From positions 6,572,001 through 6,636,000 of the forward strand of contig CP063166.1 of assembly GCA_016806145.1 (NCBI GenBank): DNA of 64,000 nucleotides. Direction: 5' to 3'. Positions 1 to 7,734 of the stretch are shown in pieces; position 1 is the first letter of the stretch, and every line of letters begins with the position of its first letter. Position numbers and translations under genes: made by a program. The notes under the pieces are model-generated. The model worked only from the letters and a program-made list of their open reading frames with translations, was not told the origin of the DNA and did no database searches. The DNA comes from Variovorax paradoxus (GTDB lineage Bacteria > Pseudomonadota > Gammaproteobacteria > Burkholderiales > Burkholderiaceae_C).

Positions 1-1003
1 CCACCGCCACCGACACGCCCATGACCAGCAGGCTGTCGCGCAGCCCCTGGCGCACGCGCCGGTACTGCCCGGCGCCGAGGTTCTGCGCCAGGATCGGCCC
101 GACCGCGCCGCTCAGCGCATAGACCAGCCCGAAGGCCACCGGGCTCACGCGGTCGATGGTGGCGGCGCCGGCCACGGCCGCGGGCCCGAACTGCGCGATG
201 CTGTGGGTGACGAAGGCGGCGCTCACCGGCGTCGCGAGATTGGTGAGCACCGCCGGCCCGGCCACCGCGGCCATCGCGCGGGCATCGGCGCCCAGCTGCT
301 TCGGCTCGAAGCGGCCCAGCATGCGGTGCCGCACCGCCACGCCGTGCAGCCCGACCGCGGCCAGCGCCAGCCGCGAGAACACGGCGCTCACGGCCGCGCC
401 GTCGAGCCCCATGCCGAAGCCGAAGATCAGGATCGGGTCGAGCACCGCGGTGACGAAGGCGCCGACCAGCGTGACCATCATCGCGCGCCGCGCATCGCCG
501 ACCGCGCGCAGCAGCGCCGAGCAGGCCATGCCCAGCCCGAGCAGCGGCATCGTGTGCACGGTGATCGCGAGGTAGCGCTGCGCGAAGCGCGCGGTCTCGC
601 CCTCGGCACCCAGCGCATGCAGGGCCGGGCCGAGGAAGAAGGCGGTGCCGCTGCCCGCCACCAGCGAGATCGCCGCCATCAGCACCAGGCTCGCGGTGGC
701 GATGCGGCGCGCGTCGTGCGCGCGGCCCGCGCCCACGGTGCGCGAGACCACGGCCGCGATGCCGATCATCAGCCCGATGCACAGCGAGGTGTGGAAGAAG
801 CCGACCACGCCCGCGAAACCCACGGCCGCGGCGATGGCTTTCTCGCCGAGCAGCGAGATGTAGAACAGGTTGATCAGGTCGACCGCGAACACCGCGATCA
901 GGCCGATGGCGCCGGTGCCCGCCATCACGCAGACATGCCGCAGCAGCGAGCCCGTGACGAACCTCGGCCGGGCCATGTCTCCCCCCATCGCGCTTTCTGG
1001 CAT
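1..1003 (-). CDS. MATE family efflux transporter (partial, C-terminus off the window)
   Basis: An inner-membrane multidrug or toxic-compound exporter driven by a cation gradient. The visible part is the N-terminal ~334 residues. It is almost entirely hydrophobic helices with the family's Gly/Ala-rich style: an N-terminal stretch with GLIAVFAVDLINLFYISLLG and, near the window edge, the conserved QNLGAGQYRRVRQG loop. The stop codon lies outside the window. Three in-frame ATGs are possible (1003, 988, 976). I chose 1003 because a GAGG lies about 8 bases upstream; an MARPR start at 976 is nearly as good. It is transcribed away from the small gene at 1063. The substrate cannot be told from sequence. 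Confidence 0.85.
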   Translation of the reverse strand, partial: MPESAMGGDMARPRFVTGSLLRHVCVMAGTGAIGLIAVFAVDLINLFYISLLGEKAIAAAVGFAGVVGFFHTSLCIGLMIGIAAVVSRTVGAGRAHDARRIATASLVLMAAISLVAGSGTAFFLGPALHALGAEGETARFAQRYLAITVHTMPLLGLGMACSALLRAVGDARRAMMVTLVGAFVTAVLDPILIFGFGMGLDGAAVSAVFSRLALAAVGLHGVAVRHRMLGRFEPKQLGADARAMAAVAGPAVLTNLATPVSAAFVTHSIAQFGPAAVAGAATIDRVSPVAFGLVYALSGAVGPILAQNLGAGQYRRVRQGLRDSLLVMGVSVAV

Positions 1004-1062
1004 GCAAAATCCTCGCTGTGGCCTAATTACGCCTTCGAACTTCACTTTTACCCGAGCTTTCC

Positions 1063-1233
1063 ATGCCCAAGAAAATCCGTACCGAAGCCGACCGTCTCGC
1101 CAGCCCGAAGCCCGTGCCCCTGCCCGGCTTCACCCTGCCGCGCAACGGTGGCGGCCAGAAGGTCAGCCTCGAGCGCGGCACCGCGACGCGCAGCAAGAAG
1201 AACCCCGGCAAGCGCGCCAAGAAGGGCGGCTGA
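1063..1233 (+). CDS. Small basic protein of 56 residues, unknown function
   Basis: An open frame starting MPKKIRTEADRLASPK and ending KNPGKRAKKGG. It is rich in Lys, Arg, Gly and Pro, with no hydrophobic segment or signal peptide, so it is probably cytoplasmic. The basic, low-complexity tail resembles nucleic-acid- or ribosome-associated small proteins, but no family was recognised. Third codon positions are mostly G or C, as in neighbouring real genes. No good Shine-Dalgarno is visible upstream of the ATG. A strong hairpin with a short T run follows about 50 bases after the stop, which fits a short monocistronic transcript. It is divergent from the MATE gene. Confidence 0.6.
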   Translation: MPKKIRTEADRLASPKPVPLPGFTLPRNGGGQKVSLERGTATRSKKNPGKRAKKGG

Positions 1234-1283
1234 TCCGGCCTTCGCCGCCACGGCCCGCCGGGCCGGTGGCGCGAAACCCCGAC

Positions 1284-1305
1284 AAACGCGCCCGCGGGCG
1301 CGTTT
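1284..1305 (+). terminator. Intrinsic terminator after the small basic protein gene
   Basis: A perfect inverted repeat with 10-base arms (1284-1293 AAACGCGCCC, 1296-1305 GGGCGCGTTT) around a 2-base loop. The A-rich start and T-rich end let it work in either direction. It separates the 56-residue gene from the next plus-strand gene. Confidence 0.7.
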
Positions 1306-1344
1306 CGTCGTTGATGGGGCCCCTGCCGCGGCTATGAGGCTTCG

Positions 1345-1665
1345 ATGTCCGACGACAACCAGATCCTGATCCCGCCCTCGTTCTTCGCCGTCTACACCGA
1401 CGCGCGGCAGCGGCTGCGCGAACCCATCGGCGTGGTGCGCGAGCGCTACGAGATCTGCGAGGACCTGGCCAGCCACCTGGTGGGCCATGCGCAGATCCAG
1501 CACCACACCGAGGTGCCGGTCGAAAGCGAGATCCTGACGCGCATCCGTGCCGGCCTGGCCGTGCCCGAGGCGGGCCTGCAGCCGGCCGAGGCCGACTGGG
1601 TGGTGCAGCGGCTGGCCGAGCTGCTGGGCTGGCCCGGGCCCGAACCGGTGCCGTCCGAAGACTGA
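1345..1665 (+). CDS. Conserved hypothetical protein of 106 residues
   Basis: A soluble acidic protein starting MSDDNQILIPPSFFAVY, with a central YEICEDLASHLVGHAQ segment and a C-terminal helix ending in an acidic tail. There is no signal peptide or membrane segment. I have an impression that similar short proteins occur in Comamonadaceae, sometimes with an unsupported 'ATPase with chaperone activity' label. No Walker motif is present here, so I would not transfer that name. It ends 17 bases before the MerR gene on the same strand, so the two may be co-transcribed. Confidence 0.65.
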   Translation: MSDDNQILIPPSFFAVYTDARQRLREPIGVVRERYEICEDLASHLVGHAQIQHHTEVPVESEILTRIRAGLAVPEAGLQPAEADWVVQRLAELLGWPGPEPVPSED

Positions 1666-1682
1666 ACCCCGGCGGCGCCGCC

Positions 1683-2690
1683 ATGCTGCTCCAGGTCGGC
1701 GAACTCGCGCGGCGCACCGGGCTCACGGTGCGCACGCTCCACCACTACGACGCGATCGGCCTGCTCGCGCCCTCGGCGCGCTCGGAGGCGGGCTACCGGC
1801 TCTACGGCCCCGACGACATCGCGCGGCTGCACGCGATCCAGGCGCTGCGGCTGCTCGGGCTGCCGCTGGCCGAGATCGGCGGGCTGCTGGGCGCGGGCGG
1901 CGAATCGCTGCCCGCGATCGTCGAACGCCAGATCGCCGCGCTCGACCGGCAGATCGCGCAGGCCACCACGCTGCGCGAGCGGCTCGCGCTGCTCGAACAG
2001 CGGCTGGCCGAGGGCGGCCGGCCCGACACCGGCGACTGGCTCGCGACGCTCGAGCAGATGAGCACCTACGGCCGCTACTTCAGCCCCGAGGAGATCCGCG
2101 CGCTGATGGCGAACTGGAAGGCGGTGGCCGACCAGTGGCCGCCGCTGATCGCCGAGCTGAGCGAGCGCATGGCGCGCGGCGTGCCGGCCGATGCGCTCGA
2201 GCTGCAGCCGCTGGCCGCGCGCTGGATGACGCTGATGGGCCAGTGGATGGACGGCAACTACGACCTGATCGAGCGCTGGGGCGAGATGTACCGCAGCGAG
2301 CCGGTGGCGCGGCGCGACGACGGCCCCTCGGCCGCGCTGATCGGCTACATCGAACAGGCCATCGGTCTGCGCATGGCCGCGCTGCTGCGCCACCTCGACG
2401 CCGAGGACTTCGCGCGCCTGGGCACGCCGCCCGACGCGGCCTGGCGCCGGCTCTCGGGCGAACTCGAGGCCCTGCAGGCCCGGGGCGCGGCGCCCGGCGA
2501 CCCGGCCGTGCAGGCGATCGCGCGCGAATGGGCCGCGCTGTTCGATGCCTTCTGCGACCACGACCCGGGCATCGCGGCCCGGCTGATGCAGGCCATGGCC
2601 ACCGAGCCCGTGCTGCAGGCCGCGGCGGTGACCGCGCCGCCGGTGCGCGAGCTGCTGCTGCGCGCCATGGCGACGCTGCGCGCGACCTGA
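1683..2690 (+). CDS. MerR family regulator with TipAS-like effector region
   Basis: A DNA-binding transcription factor of 335 residues. Residues ~1-70 form the winged-helix MerR domain (LLQVGELARRTGLTVRTLHH, then YDAIGLLAPSARSEAGYRLY), which binds a long-spacer promoter and twists it. A coiled-coil dimer helix follows to about residue 125. The rest resembles the TipAS ligand-binding fold and appears duplicated: one unit around YFSPEEIRALMANWKAVADQ and a second around AWRRLSGELEALQARG. TipAS domains are known to bind amphipathic drugs; a drug ligand here is inference. The cysteines of metal-sensing MerR proteins are missing. The start ATG follows the preceding gene by 17 bases. Confidence 0.85.
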   Translation: MLLQVGELARRTGLTVRTLHHYDAIGLLAPSARSEAGYRLYGPDDIARLHAIQALRLLGLPLAEIGGLLGAGGESLPAIVERQIAALDRQIAQATTLRERLALLEQRLAEGGRPDTGDWLATLEQMSTYGRYFSPEEIRALMANWKAVADQWPPLIAELSERMARGVPADALELQPLAARWMTLMGQWMDGNYDLIERWGEMYRSEPVARRDDGPSAALIGYIEQAIGLRMAALLRHLDAEDFARLGTPPDAAWRRLSGELEALQARGAAPGDPAVQAIAREWAALFDAFCDHDPGIAARLMQAMATEPVLQAAAVTAPPVRELLLRAMATLRAT

Positions 2691-2746
2691 AAAACCCGCT
2701 CGTCCCCGCTTGACCCTGACGTTGCGTGAGGCCCAACAGTGGCCGC

Positions 2747-3964
2747 ATGAACAACGCCAACACCCCTCCTTCCGCGCCGCAACGGCTGCACGCGCTCGAC
2801 AACCTGCGCGCCCTCATGATGTGGCTGGGCATCGTGCTGCACGTGGCCCTCAACCACCTCACCGTCGCCTCGCCGCTGCCCTGGCGCGACCCGCAGACCT
2901 CGCGCGTCGCCGACCTGCTGCTGCTGTTCATCCACAGCTTCCGCATGCCGGTGTTCTTCGTGCTCGCGGGCTTCTTCGTCGCGCTGCTGATCGAGCGGCG
3001 CGGCGCCGGCGCCATGCTGCGCAATCGCGCGCTGCGGCTCGCCCTGCCCTTCGCGCTGTTCTGGCCGCCGCTGTTCGTGCTGACCACGCTGCTCGCGATG
3101 GTCTACATCCACCTCACGGTGCGCGGCGTGCCAGGGCTCGATGCGGCGCTGGCGCCGCCGCGCCCGCCGGGCGGCTCGCCGTTCAACACGCTGCACCTGT
3201 GGTTCATCTACCAGCTGTTCTGGTTCTGCGTGCTGGCCTGGGCCGGCGCGAAGCTGGGCCGCTTCGTGCCGGCGCGGCTGCGCGCGGGCTTCGGGCACGG
3301 CTTCGCGCTACTGGCACGCCAGCCCTGGGGCGTCCTGGTGCTGGCGCTGCCGCTGGCGCTGGCCGGGTCCTTCCATCCCACGGGCCTGGCGCCGCAGAGC
3401 GGCTCCTTCCTGCCGCCCTGGGGCGAATGGGTGCACAGCGGCCTGTTCTTCGTGTTCGGCCTGTGCCTGCACGGGCGGCAGGACCTGCTCGCCCGCTTCG
3501 CCGCGCGCTGCCAGGTCCTGGCGCTCGCGGGCCTGGCCTTCTTCGGCGCGACGCTCGTGCTGCTGGGCGCCGCGCGCGGCACGACGCCCTTGCCGCATGC
3601 CGCGTTCTGGGTCGCCTTCGCCTACGGCACCGCCGGCTGGCTCTGGAGCCTGGCGCTGATCGGCGCCTTCGTGCGCTGGCTGCCGCGGCGCAACGGCGTG
3701 CTCGACTACCTCTCGCGCAGCTCCTACTGGGTCTACCTGGTCCACATGCTCGGCACCGTTGGCTTCGGCGTGCTGCTGTTCCATGCGCCGCTCGGGGCGC
3801 TCGCGAAGATGGGCCTGAACATCGCGGCCACCTCGCTCGTCGCGCTCGCGAGCTACGAGCTGCTGGCGCGCCGCACGCCCATCGCCCGGCTGCTCAACGG
3901 TCAGCCCGAGGCGAAGCGCTCGAGCAGGAAGTCGACGAAGGCGCGCGTCTTCGCGGCCAGGTAA
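2747..3964 (+). CDS. Acyltransferase family 3 membrane protein (OpgC/MdoC-like)
   Basis: A polytopic inner-membrane O-acyltransferase of about 405 residues. The N-terminus has the family signature HALDNLRALMMWLGIVLH, with the conserved His in the first helix, then HSFRMPVFFVLAGFFVALL. About ten hydrophobic helices follow. It resembles glucan succinyltransferase OpgC, which modifies periplasmic glucans, but related proteins acetylate other surface sugars, and no glucan synthase gene is nearby. I chose the ATG at 2747; an in-frame GTG at 2726 lacks a ribosome-binding site, while a GAGG lies about 15 bases before the ATG. Its 3' end overlaps the convergent LysR gene by 64 bases. Confidence 0.8.
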   Translation: MNNANTPPSAPQRLHALDNLRALMMWLGIVLHVALNHLTVASPLPWRDPQTSRVADLLLLFIHSFRMPVFFVLAGFFVALLIERRGAGAMLRNRALRLALPFALFWPPLFVLTTLLAMVYIHLTVRGVPGLDAALAPPRPPGGSPFNTLHLWFIYQLFWFCVLAWAGAKLGRFVPARLRAGFGHGFALLARQPWGVLVLALPLALAGSFHPTGLAPQSGSFLPPWGEWVHSGLFFVFGLCLHGRQDLLARFAARCQVLALAGLAFFGATLVLLGAARGTTPLPHAAFWVAFAYGTAGWLWSLALIGAFVRWLPRRNGVLDYLSRSSYWVYLVHMLGTVGFGVLLFHAPLGALAKMGLNIAATSLVALASYELLARRTPIARLLNGQPEAKRSSRKSTKARVFAAR

Positions 3965-4788
3965 CGCGAGGGATAGACGGCATAGACCGGCGTGCGGTCG
4001 GCCTCCCAATCTTCCAGCACCGCCTCGAGCCGGCCCGCGGCCAGCTCGTGCGCGACGTAGATGCGCGGGATCAGGCTCAGGCCGAAGCCCGCGAGCAGCG
4101 CGTCGCGCACCGCGAGGCTGGAGCTGACCTTGTAGCGCCCGTCGACCGGCACCGCCACGCTGCGGCCGGCACGCCGGAAGGTCCACTTGTGGGCATGGCC
4201 CGAGAGCGTGAACTGCACGCAGTCGAAGGCCTTCAGGTCCTCGGGCCGCGCGGGCCGGCCACGGGCGGCGAAATAGGCCGGCGCGCCGCACAGCACGTGG
4301 GTCATGGTCGTGAGCTCGCGCGCCACCAGGCTCGAGTCCTCGAGCCGGTCGCTGCCGCGGATCGCGAGGTCGTATCCGCCGCCGATCAGGTCGGTGCGCG
4401 CGTCCTGCAGGTCGAGCTCGAGCCGCAGGTTCGGATGGCGCTCCATGAAGGCCGGGATGCCTGGCGAGATGCAGGTCAGCGCGAAGGTGAGCGGCGCGCT
4501 GACCCGCAGCACGCCCGACGGGCTGCTGCCCATGGGCGCGAGCGCGGCGTCGGCCTCGCTCAGGTCGTCGAGGATGCGCGAGAGCCGCTGGTGGTAGGCG
4601 GCGCCGGCCTCGGTGAGGCTCATGCTGCGCGTGGTGCGGTTGATGAGCCGCACCTTCAGGTGCGCCTCGAGCTCGGCGATGTTCTTGCTGACCGCGGCGG
4701 CCGACAGCCCGAGCTGGCGCGCCGCGCCGGCGAAGCTGCCGCTGGTGGCGGCGGTGCGGAAGACCTGGAGGGCCGTGAGATGGTCCAT
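3901..4788 (-). CDS. LysR family transcriptional regulator (EamA-linked)
   Basis: A 295-residue regulator. Residues ~1-60 hold the helix-turn-helix (MDHLTALQVFRTAATSGSFA, then ARQLGLSAAAVSKNIAELE); the C-terminal two-lobed effector domain follows. It is divergent from the EamA-type transporter at 4868, with 79 bases between the start codons. The usual LysR logic, control of the neighbouring transporter and self-repression, is likely. A perfect palindrome lies in the gap. I chose the MDHLTALQ start at 4788; the frame is open further upstream, but that extension would run through the palindrome. The 3' end overlaps the acyltransferase gene tail-to-tail. Confidence 0.88.
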   Translation of the reverse strand: MDHLTALQVFRTAATSGSFAGAARQLGLSAAAVSKNIAELEAHLKVRLINRTTRSMSLTEAGAAYHQRLSRILDDLSEADAALAPMGSSPSGVLRVSAPLTFALTCISPGIPAFMERHPNLRLELDLQDARTDLIGGGYDLAIRGSDRLEDSSLVARELTTMTHVLCGAPAYFAARGRPARPEDLKAFDCVQFTLSGHAHKWTFRRAGRSVAVPVDGRYKVSSSLAVRDALLAGFGLSLIPRIYVAHELAAGRLEAVLEDWEADRTPVYAVYPSRYLAAKTRAFVDFLLERFASG

Positions 4789-4805
4789 GATCCACAACCA
4801 TTGGT

Positions 4806-4821
4806 AATGAATCAATTCATT
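4806..4821. promoter_or_regulatory. Palindromic operator candidate for the LysR protein
   Basis: A perfect inverted repeat, AATGAAT-CA-ATTCATT, lies in the AT-rich gap between the divergent LysR (3901-4788) and EamA (4868-5782) genes, 18 bases from the LysR start. It fits the T-N11-A layout of LysR boxes. Binding by this regulator is inference from position. Confidence 0.6.
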
Positions 4822-4867
4822 ATTCAGACATTCACAACCAGCGGTCAATTGATAGATTCAAGCCTCC

Positions 4868-5782
4868 ATGACCGACACCACCGACCGCAGCACCCGCCCT
4901 TCCGCCGGCGGCGCCGACATCCTGCTGACCGCCGCCGCGCCCGCGATCTGGGGCAGCACCTACATCGTCACCACCGAGCTGCTGCCCGCGAACTACCCGC
5001 TCACGGTCGCGATGCTGCGCGCGCTGCCCGCGGGCCTGCTGCTGCTGGCCATCGTGCGGCAGCTGCCCGAACGCGCCTGGTGGGGTCGCATCCTGGTGCT
5101 GGGCGCGCTCAATTTCTCGCTGCTGTGGGCGATGCTGTTCATCGCGGCCTACCGGCTGCCGGGCGGGGTGGCGGCCACGATCACCTCGCTGCAGCCGCTG
5201 ATGGTGGTGTTCCTCGCGAGCGCGCTGCTCGGCACGCGGGTGCGCGCGCTGTCGGTGGTGGCGGCCGCGGTGGGCTTCGGCGGCGTGGCGCTGCTGGTGC
5301 TCACGCCGCAGGCGAGGCTCGACGCGGTGGGCATCGCGGCGGCGCTCGCGGGCGCGGTGTCGATGGCCTTCGGCACCGTGCTGGCGCGGCGCTGGCAGCC
5401 GCCGGTCTCGGCGCTGACCTTCACCGCCTGGCAGCTCACCGCGGGCGGCCTGCTGCTGCTGCCGGTGGCGCTGTGGCTCGAACCGGCGCTGCCGCCGCTC
5501 ACGGCCACCAACTGGCTGGGCTTCGGCTGGCTCGGGCTGGTGGGCGCCGCGCTGACCTACATCCTGTGGTTCCGTGGCGTGGCCCGGCTGGAGCCGGCCG
5601 CCATCGCCTCGCTGGCCTTCCTGAGCCCGGTGACGGCCGTGATCCTCGGCTGGGTGCTGCTGGGCCAGCGGCTGTCGCCGCTGCAGGTGGCGGGCATCGC
5701 CATCGTGATCGCGAGCATCTGGCTGAGCCAGCATGCGCAGCGCGGCGCGCTGCCCACGGCGGCGCGGCCGGCTACGCGCTGA
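4868..5782 (+). CDS. EamA/DMT family transporter
   Basis: An inner-membrane drug/metabolite transporter of 304 residues with about ten helices arranged as two EamA repeats. The first repeat begins at ILLTAAAPAIWGSTYIVTTE and the second at GIAAALAGAVSMAFGTVLAR; each ends in a helix pair typical of the family. Members export amino acids, purines or other metabolites; the substrate here is unknown. It faces the LysR gene, which probably controls it. It ends only 4 bases from the convergent desaturase stop, with no terminator between. Confidence 0.85.
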   Translation: MTDTTDRSTRPSAGGADILLTAAAPAIWGSTYIVTTELLPANYPLTVAMLRALPAGLLLLAIVRQLPERAWWGRILVLGALNFSLLWAMLFIAAYRLPGGVAATITSLQPLMVVFLASALLGTRVRALSVVAAAVGFGGVALLVLTPQARLDAVGIAAALAGAVSMAFGTVLARRWQPPVSALTFTAWQLTAGGLLLLPVALWLEPALPPLTATNWLGFGWLGLVGAALTYILWFRGVARLEPAAIASLAFLSPVTAVILGWVLLGQRLSPLQVAGIAIVIASIWLSQHAQRGALPTAARPATR

Positions 5783-5786
5783 AGTT

Positions 5787-6710
5787 TCAGGCCGCCGTGG
5801 CCTGCTTCAGCAGACTCAGGTAGCCGGGCTGCACTTCCATGCGCGCGGTGGTGCCGCCGCGCCGCAGCAGCCGGTGCGCCTCGGGCAGGCTCCAGCACGG
5901 CAGGCTGGTGAACATGTGGTGCTCGCAGTGATAGTTGACCCAGTAGGGCGCGATGAAGATGCGCTCGGCCAGGTTGGCATGCGTGGTGCGCGCCTGGCGC
6001 AGCGGATCGGCCTCGTTCTGCGCCACCAGCGCATGCTCGGCGATGTTGCGCACCCGGCTCACGAGCGGCAGCCAGGTCGCCATGGGCAGCAGCCACAGCG
6101 CGAACCAGGCCCACCCGTAGCCGGCCAGCGCGAAGGCCAGCAGCCCGAGGCCGTTGGCGAGAAAGAAGCGCCGGTCCTTCGCGAGTTCGCGGCCGAACGC
6201 CTTCAGCGCCGATTCGCCCGGCGCGCGCAGGCGGATGCCTTCGGCGACATGGCCGAAGCGCTGCTTGTAGAAGGTCTGGCCGCTGAGGTCGCGCACCACC
6301 TTGCGCCACATCGAGGCGCGCGAGATCGGGAACGGCGCCGACAGCACGAGGTCGGGGTCCTCGGTCTGCTGCACGAAGCGGTGGTGCTGCAGGTGGTAGG
6401 GCCGGTACTCGCGCAGGGTCGACGAGCACAGCCAGTGGCCGACCCAGTCGTTGACGCGGCGGTTGCGGTGCAGCCCGGCATGGGCCGCGTCGTGCATCAG
6501 GATGAACAGGCCGAGCTGGCGCGCGCCGACGATCGGCACCATCAGCGGAAGGGTCCATGGCCAGACGATGCCCACCAGCATCGCGAGGCCGATGACGCCC
6601 CAGCAGTGCGCGACCAGCCACAGCCCCTTCCACGACGAGCGCGCGGTCAGCGCCTGCCATTCGTCGGTGCTGAAGAAATCCTCGGGGCGGGCTCGGGGTG
6701 CGACGGCCAT
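5787..6710 (-). CDS. Membrane fatty-acid desaturase family protein
   Basis: A 307-residue di-iron membrane desaturase or hydroxylase. All three histidine boxes are present: HDAAH near residue 73, HLQHH at 106-110, and HCEHH near 257. Hydrophobic pairs lie between the first and second boxes and before the third, as the fold requires. The natural substrate could be a phospholipid-bound acyl chain, or another lipid such as a carotenoid or sphingolipid. The start MAVAPRARPEDFF at 6710 sets the usual N-terminal length. It is divergent from the tautomerase gene and convergent with the EamA gene. Confidence 0.85.
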   Translation of the reverse strand: MAVAPRARPEDFFSTDEWQALTARSSWKGLWLVAHCWGVIGLAMLVGIVWPWTLPLMVPIVGARQLGLFILMHDAAHAGLHRNRRVNDWVGHWLCSSTLREYRPYHLQHHRFVQQTEDPDLVLSAPFPISRASMWRKVVRDLSGQTFYKQRFGHVAEGIRLRAPGESALKAFGRELAKDRRFFLANGLGLLAFALAGYGWAWFALWLLPMATWLPLVSRVRNIAEHALVAQNEADPLRQARTTHANLAERIFIAPYWVNYHCEHHMFTSLPCWSLPEAHRLLRRGGTTARMEVQPGYLSLLKQATAA

Positions 6711-6807
6711 CGGGCCAGTATGCGCCGCGGGTTGGCGCGGCGCACGCGGAATTCCCCGGGGCCGGCTGGCGAGAATCGGCGCTCCTCGACCTGACGGACA
6801 CCCCACC

Positions 6808-7029
6808 ATGCCTCTCGTGACCATCCGCCTCGCGCGCCGCGAAACACCGGCCACGCGCGAACAGAAAGCCGCGCTGATCGCCGGCGCCACCCGGCTGCTG
6901 CAGGAGGTGCTCGGCAAGCGCCCCGAGGACGTGACGGTGCTGATCGACGAGATCGATCCCGACAACTGGGGCCAGGGCGGCGAGAGCGCGACGGTGCTGC
7001 GGCAGCGGCGCCAGGGCGCAGCCTCCTAG
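6808..7029 (+). CDS. 4-oxalocrotonate tautomerase family protein
   Basis: A 73-residue tautomerase-superfamily subunit. After removal of Met the chain starts with Pro (PLVTIRLARR), the family's catalytic base; an Arg-rich beta-alpha segment and DVTVLIDEIDPDNWGQGG follow, as in small 4-OT enzymes that assemble as hexamers. The physiological substrate is unknown, since no meta-cleavage pathway is nearby. The stop overlaps the stop of the convergent GntR gene by 4 bases. It is divergent from the desaturase gene and probably has its own promoter. Confidence 0.85.
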   Translation: MPLVTIRLARRETPATREQKAALIAGATRLLQEVLGKRPEDVTVLIDEIDPDNWGQGGESATVLRQRRQGAAS

Positions 7030-7700
7030 CGGTCGATGATCTTGCGCGCGAAGCGCTCGAGGTAGTCCATCAGCCGGTCGGCGCCCGCGGTGGCGGCGGC
7101 CTCGTCGCCGGTGGCGATGCCCTGCGCCAGTTCGAGGTGGGCGTTGGCGCCCTCGACGATCTCGCCCTGGTGCTGGTAGGCGTACCAGAAGCGGCGGCAC
7201 TGCACGATCAACGGCGTGACGGCCTTGACGGCCGAGTCGTTGTGGCTGGCCTGGTGGTTCACCAGGTCGAGCGCATGGTCGGCGCGCATGTAGCCGTCGA
7301 GGTCGCCGCGCGCGGCCGCCTCCACCATCTGCTCGGCGCAGCGCACGATCTCCTTGCGCTGCGGCGCGGTGGCGCGGCGCGCGGAGCAGGTGGCGATCAG
7401 CTGCTCGAGCACGCGGCGCGTCTGCACCACGTCGAGGTGGTCGGCGAGGTCGATGGTCGACACCAGCAGGCCGCGGCGCGCCTGCTGCACGACCAGGCCG
7501 ATCGACACCATGCGCATCAGCGCCTCGCGCACCGGCGTGCGGCCCAGGCCGGTGCGCTCGGCCAGCTCGGCTTCGACGATCTGGCTGCCGGGCTCGAGCT
7601 GCAGCGTGGACAGCAGGGTCTCGATGGCGTCGTAGGCCATGTCGGCGGCGCGGCGCTTCGGGGCGGACGCGGGGGCAGGAGCGGGAATCGGAGCAGCCAT
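7026..7700 (-). CDS. GntR family (FadR/FCD) regulator of the hydroxyproline operon
   Basis: A 224-residue regulator. A Pro/Ala-rich N-terminus of ~20 residues leads into the winged helix (DAIETLLSTLQLEPGSQIVE, GLGRTPVREALMRM) to about residue 85; an all-helical FCD ligand-binding domain follows. It is the last gene of the minus-strand hydroxyproline cluster, 34 bases after the dehydrogenase subunit stop, so local control by hydroxyproline or a pathway intermediate is likely. FCD proteins usually repress and are released by a small carboxylic ligand. The target site was not proven; the AT-rich stretch before 13559 is the best place to look. Confidence 0.85.
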   Translation of the reverse strand: MAAPIPAPAPASAPKRRAADMAYDAIETLLSTLQLEPGSQIVEAELAERTGLGRTPVREALMRMVSIGLVVQQARRGLLVSTIDLADHLDVVQTRRVLEQLIATCSARRATAPQRKEIVRCAEQMVEAAARGDLDGYMRADHALDLVNHQASHNDSAVKAVTPLIVQCRRFWYAYQHQGEIVEGANAHLELAQGIATGDEAAATAGADRLMDYLERFARKIIDR

Positions 7701-7734
7701 GGATGTTTGGGGACGCGGATCTGCGTAGTGTGGA

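Noticed and set aside
2710..5823. A plus-strand frame of ~1037 codons
   Set aside because: It runs through three real genes in other frames and is Arg/Ala-rich noise.
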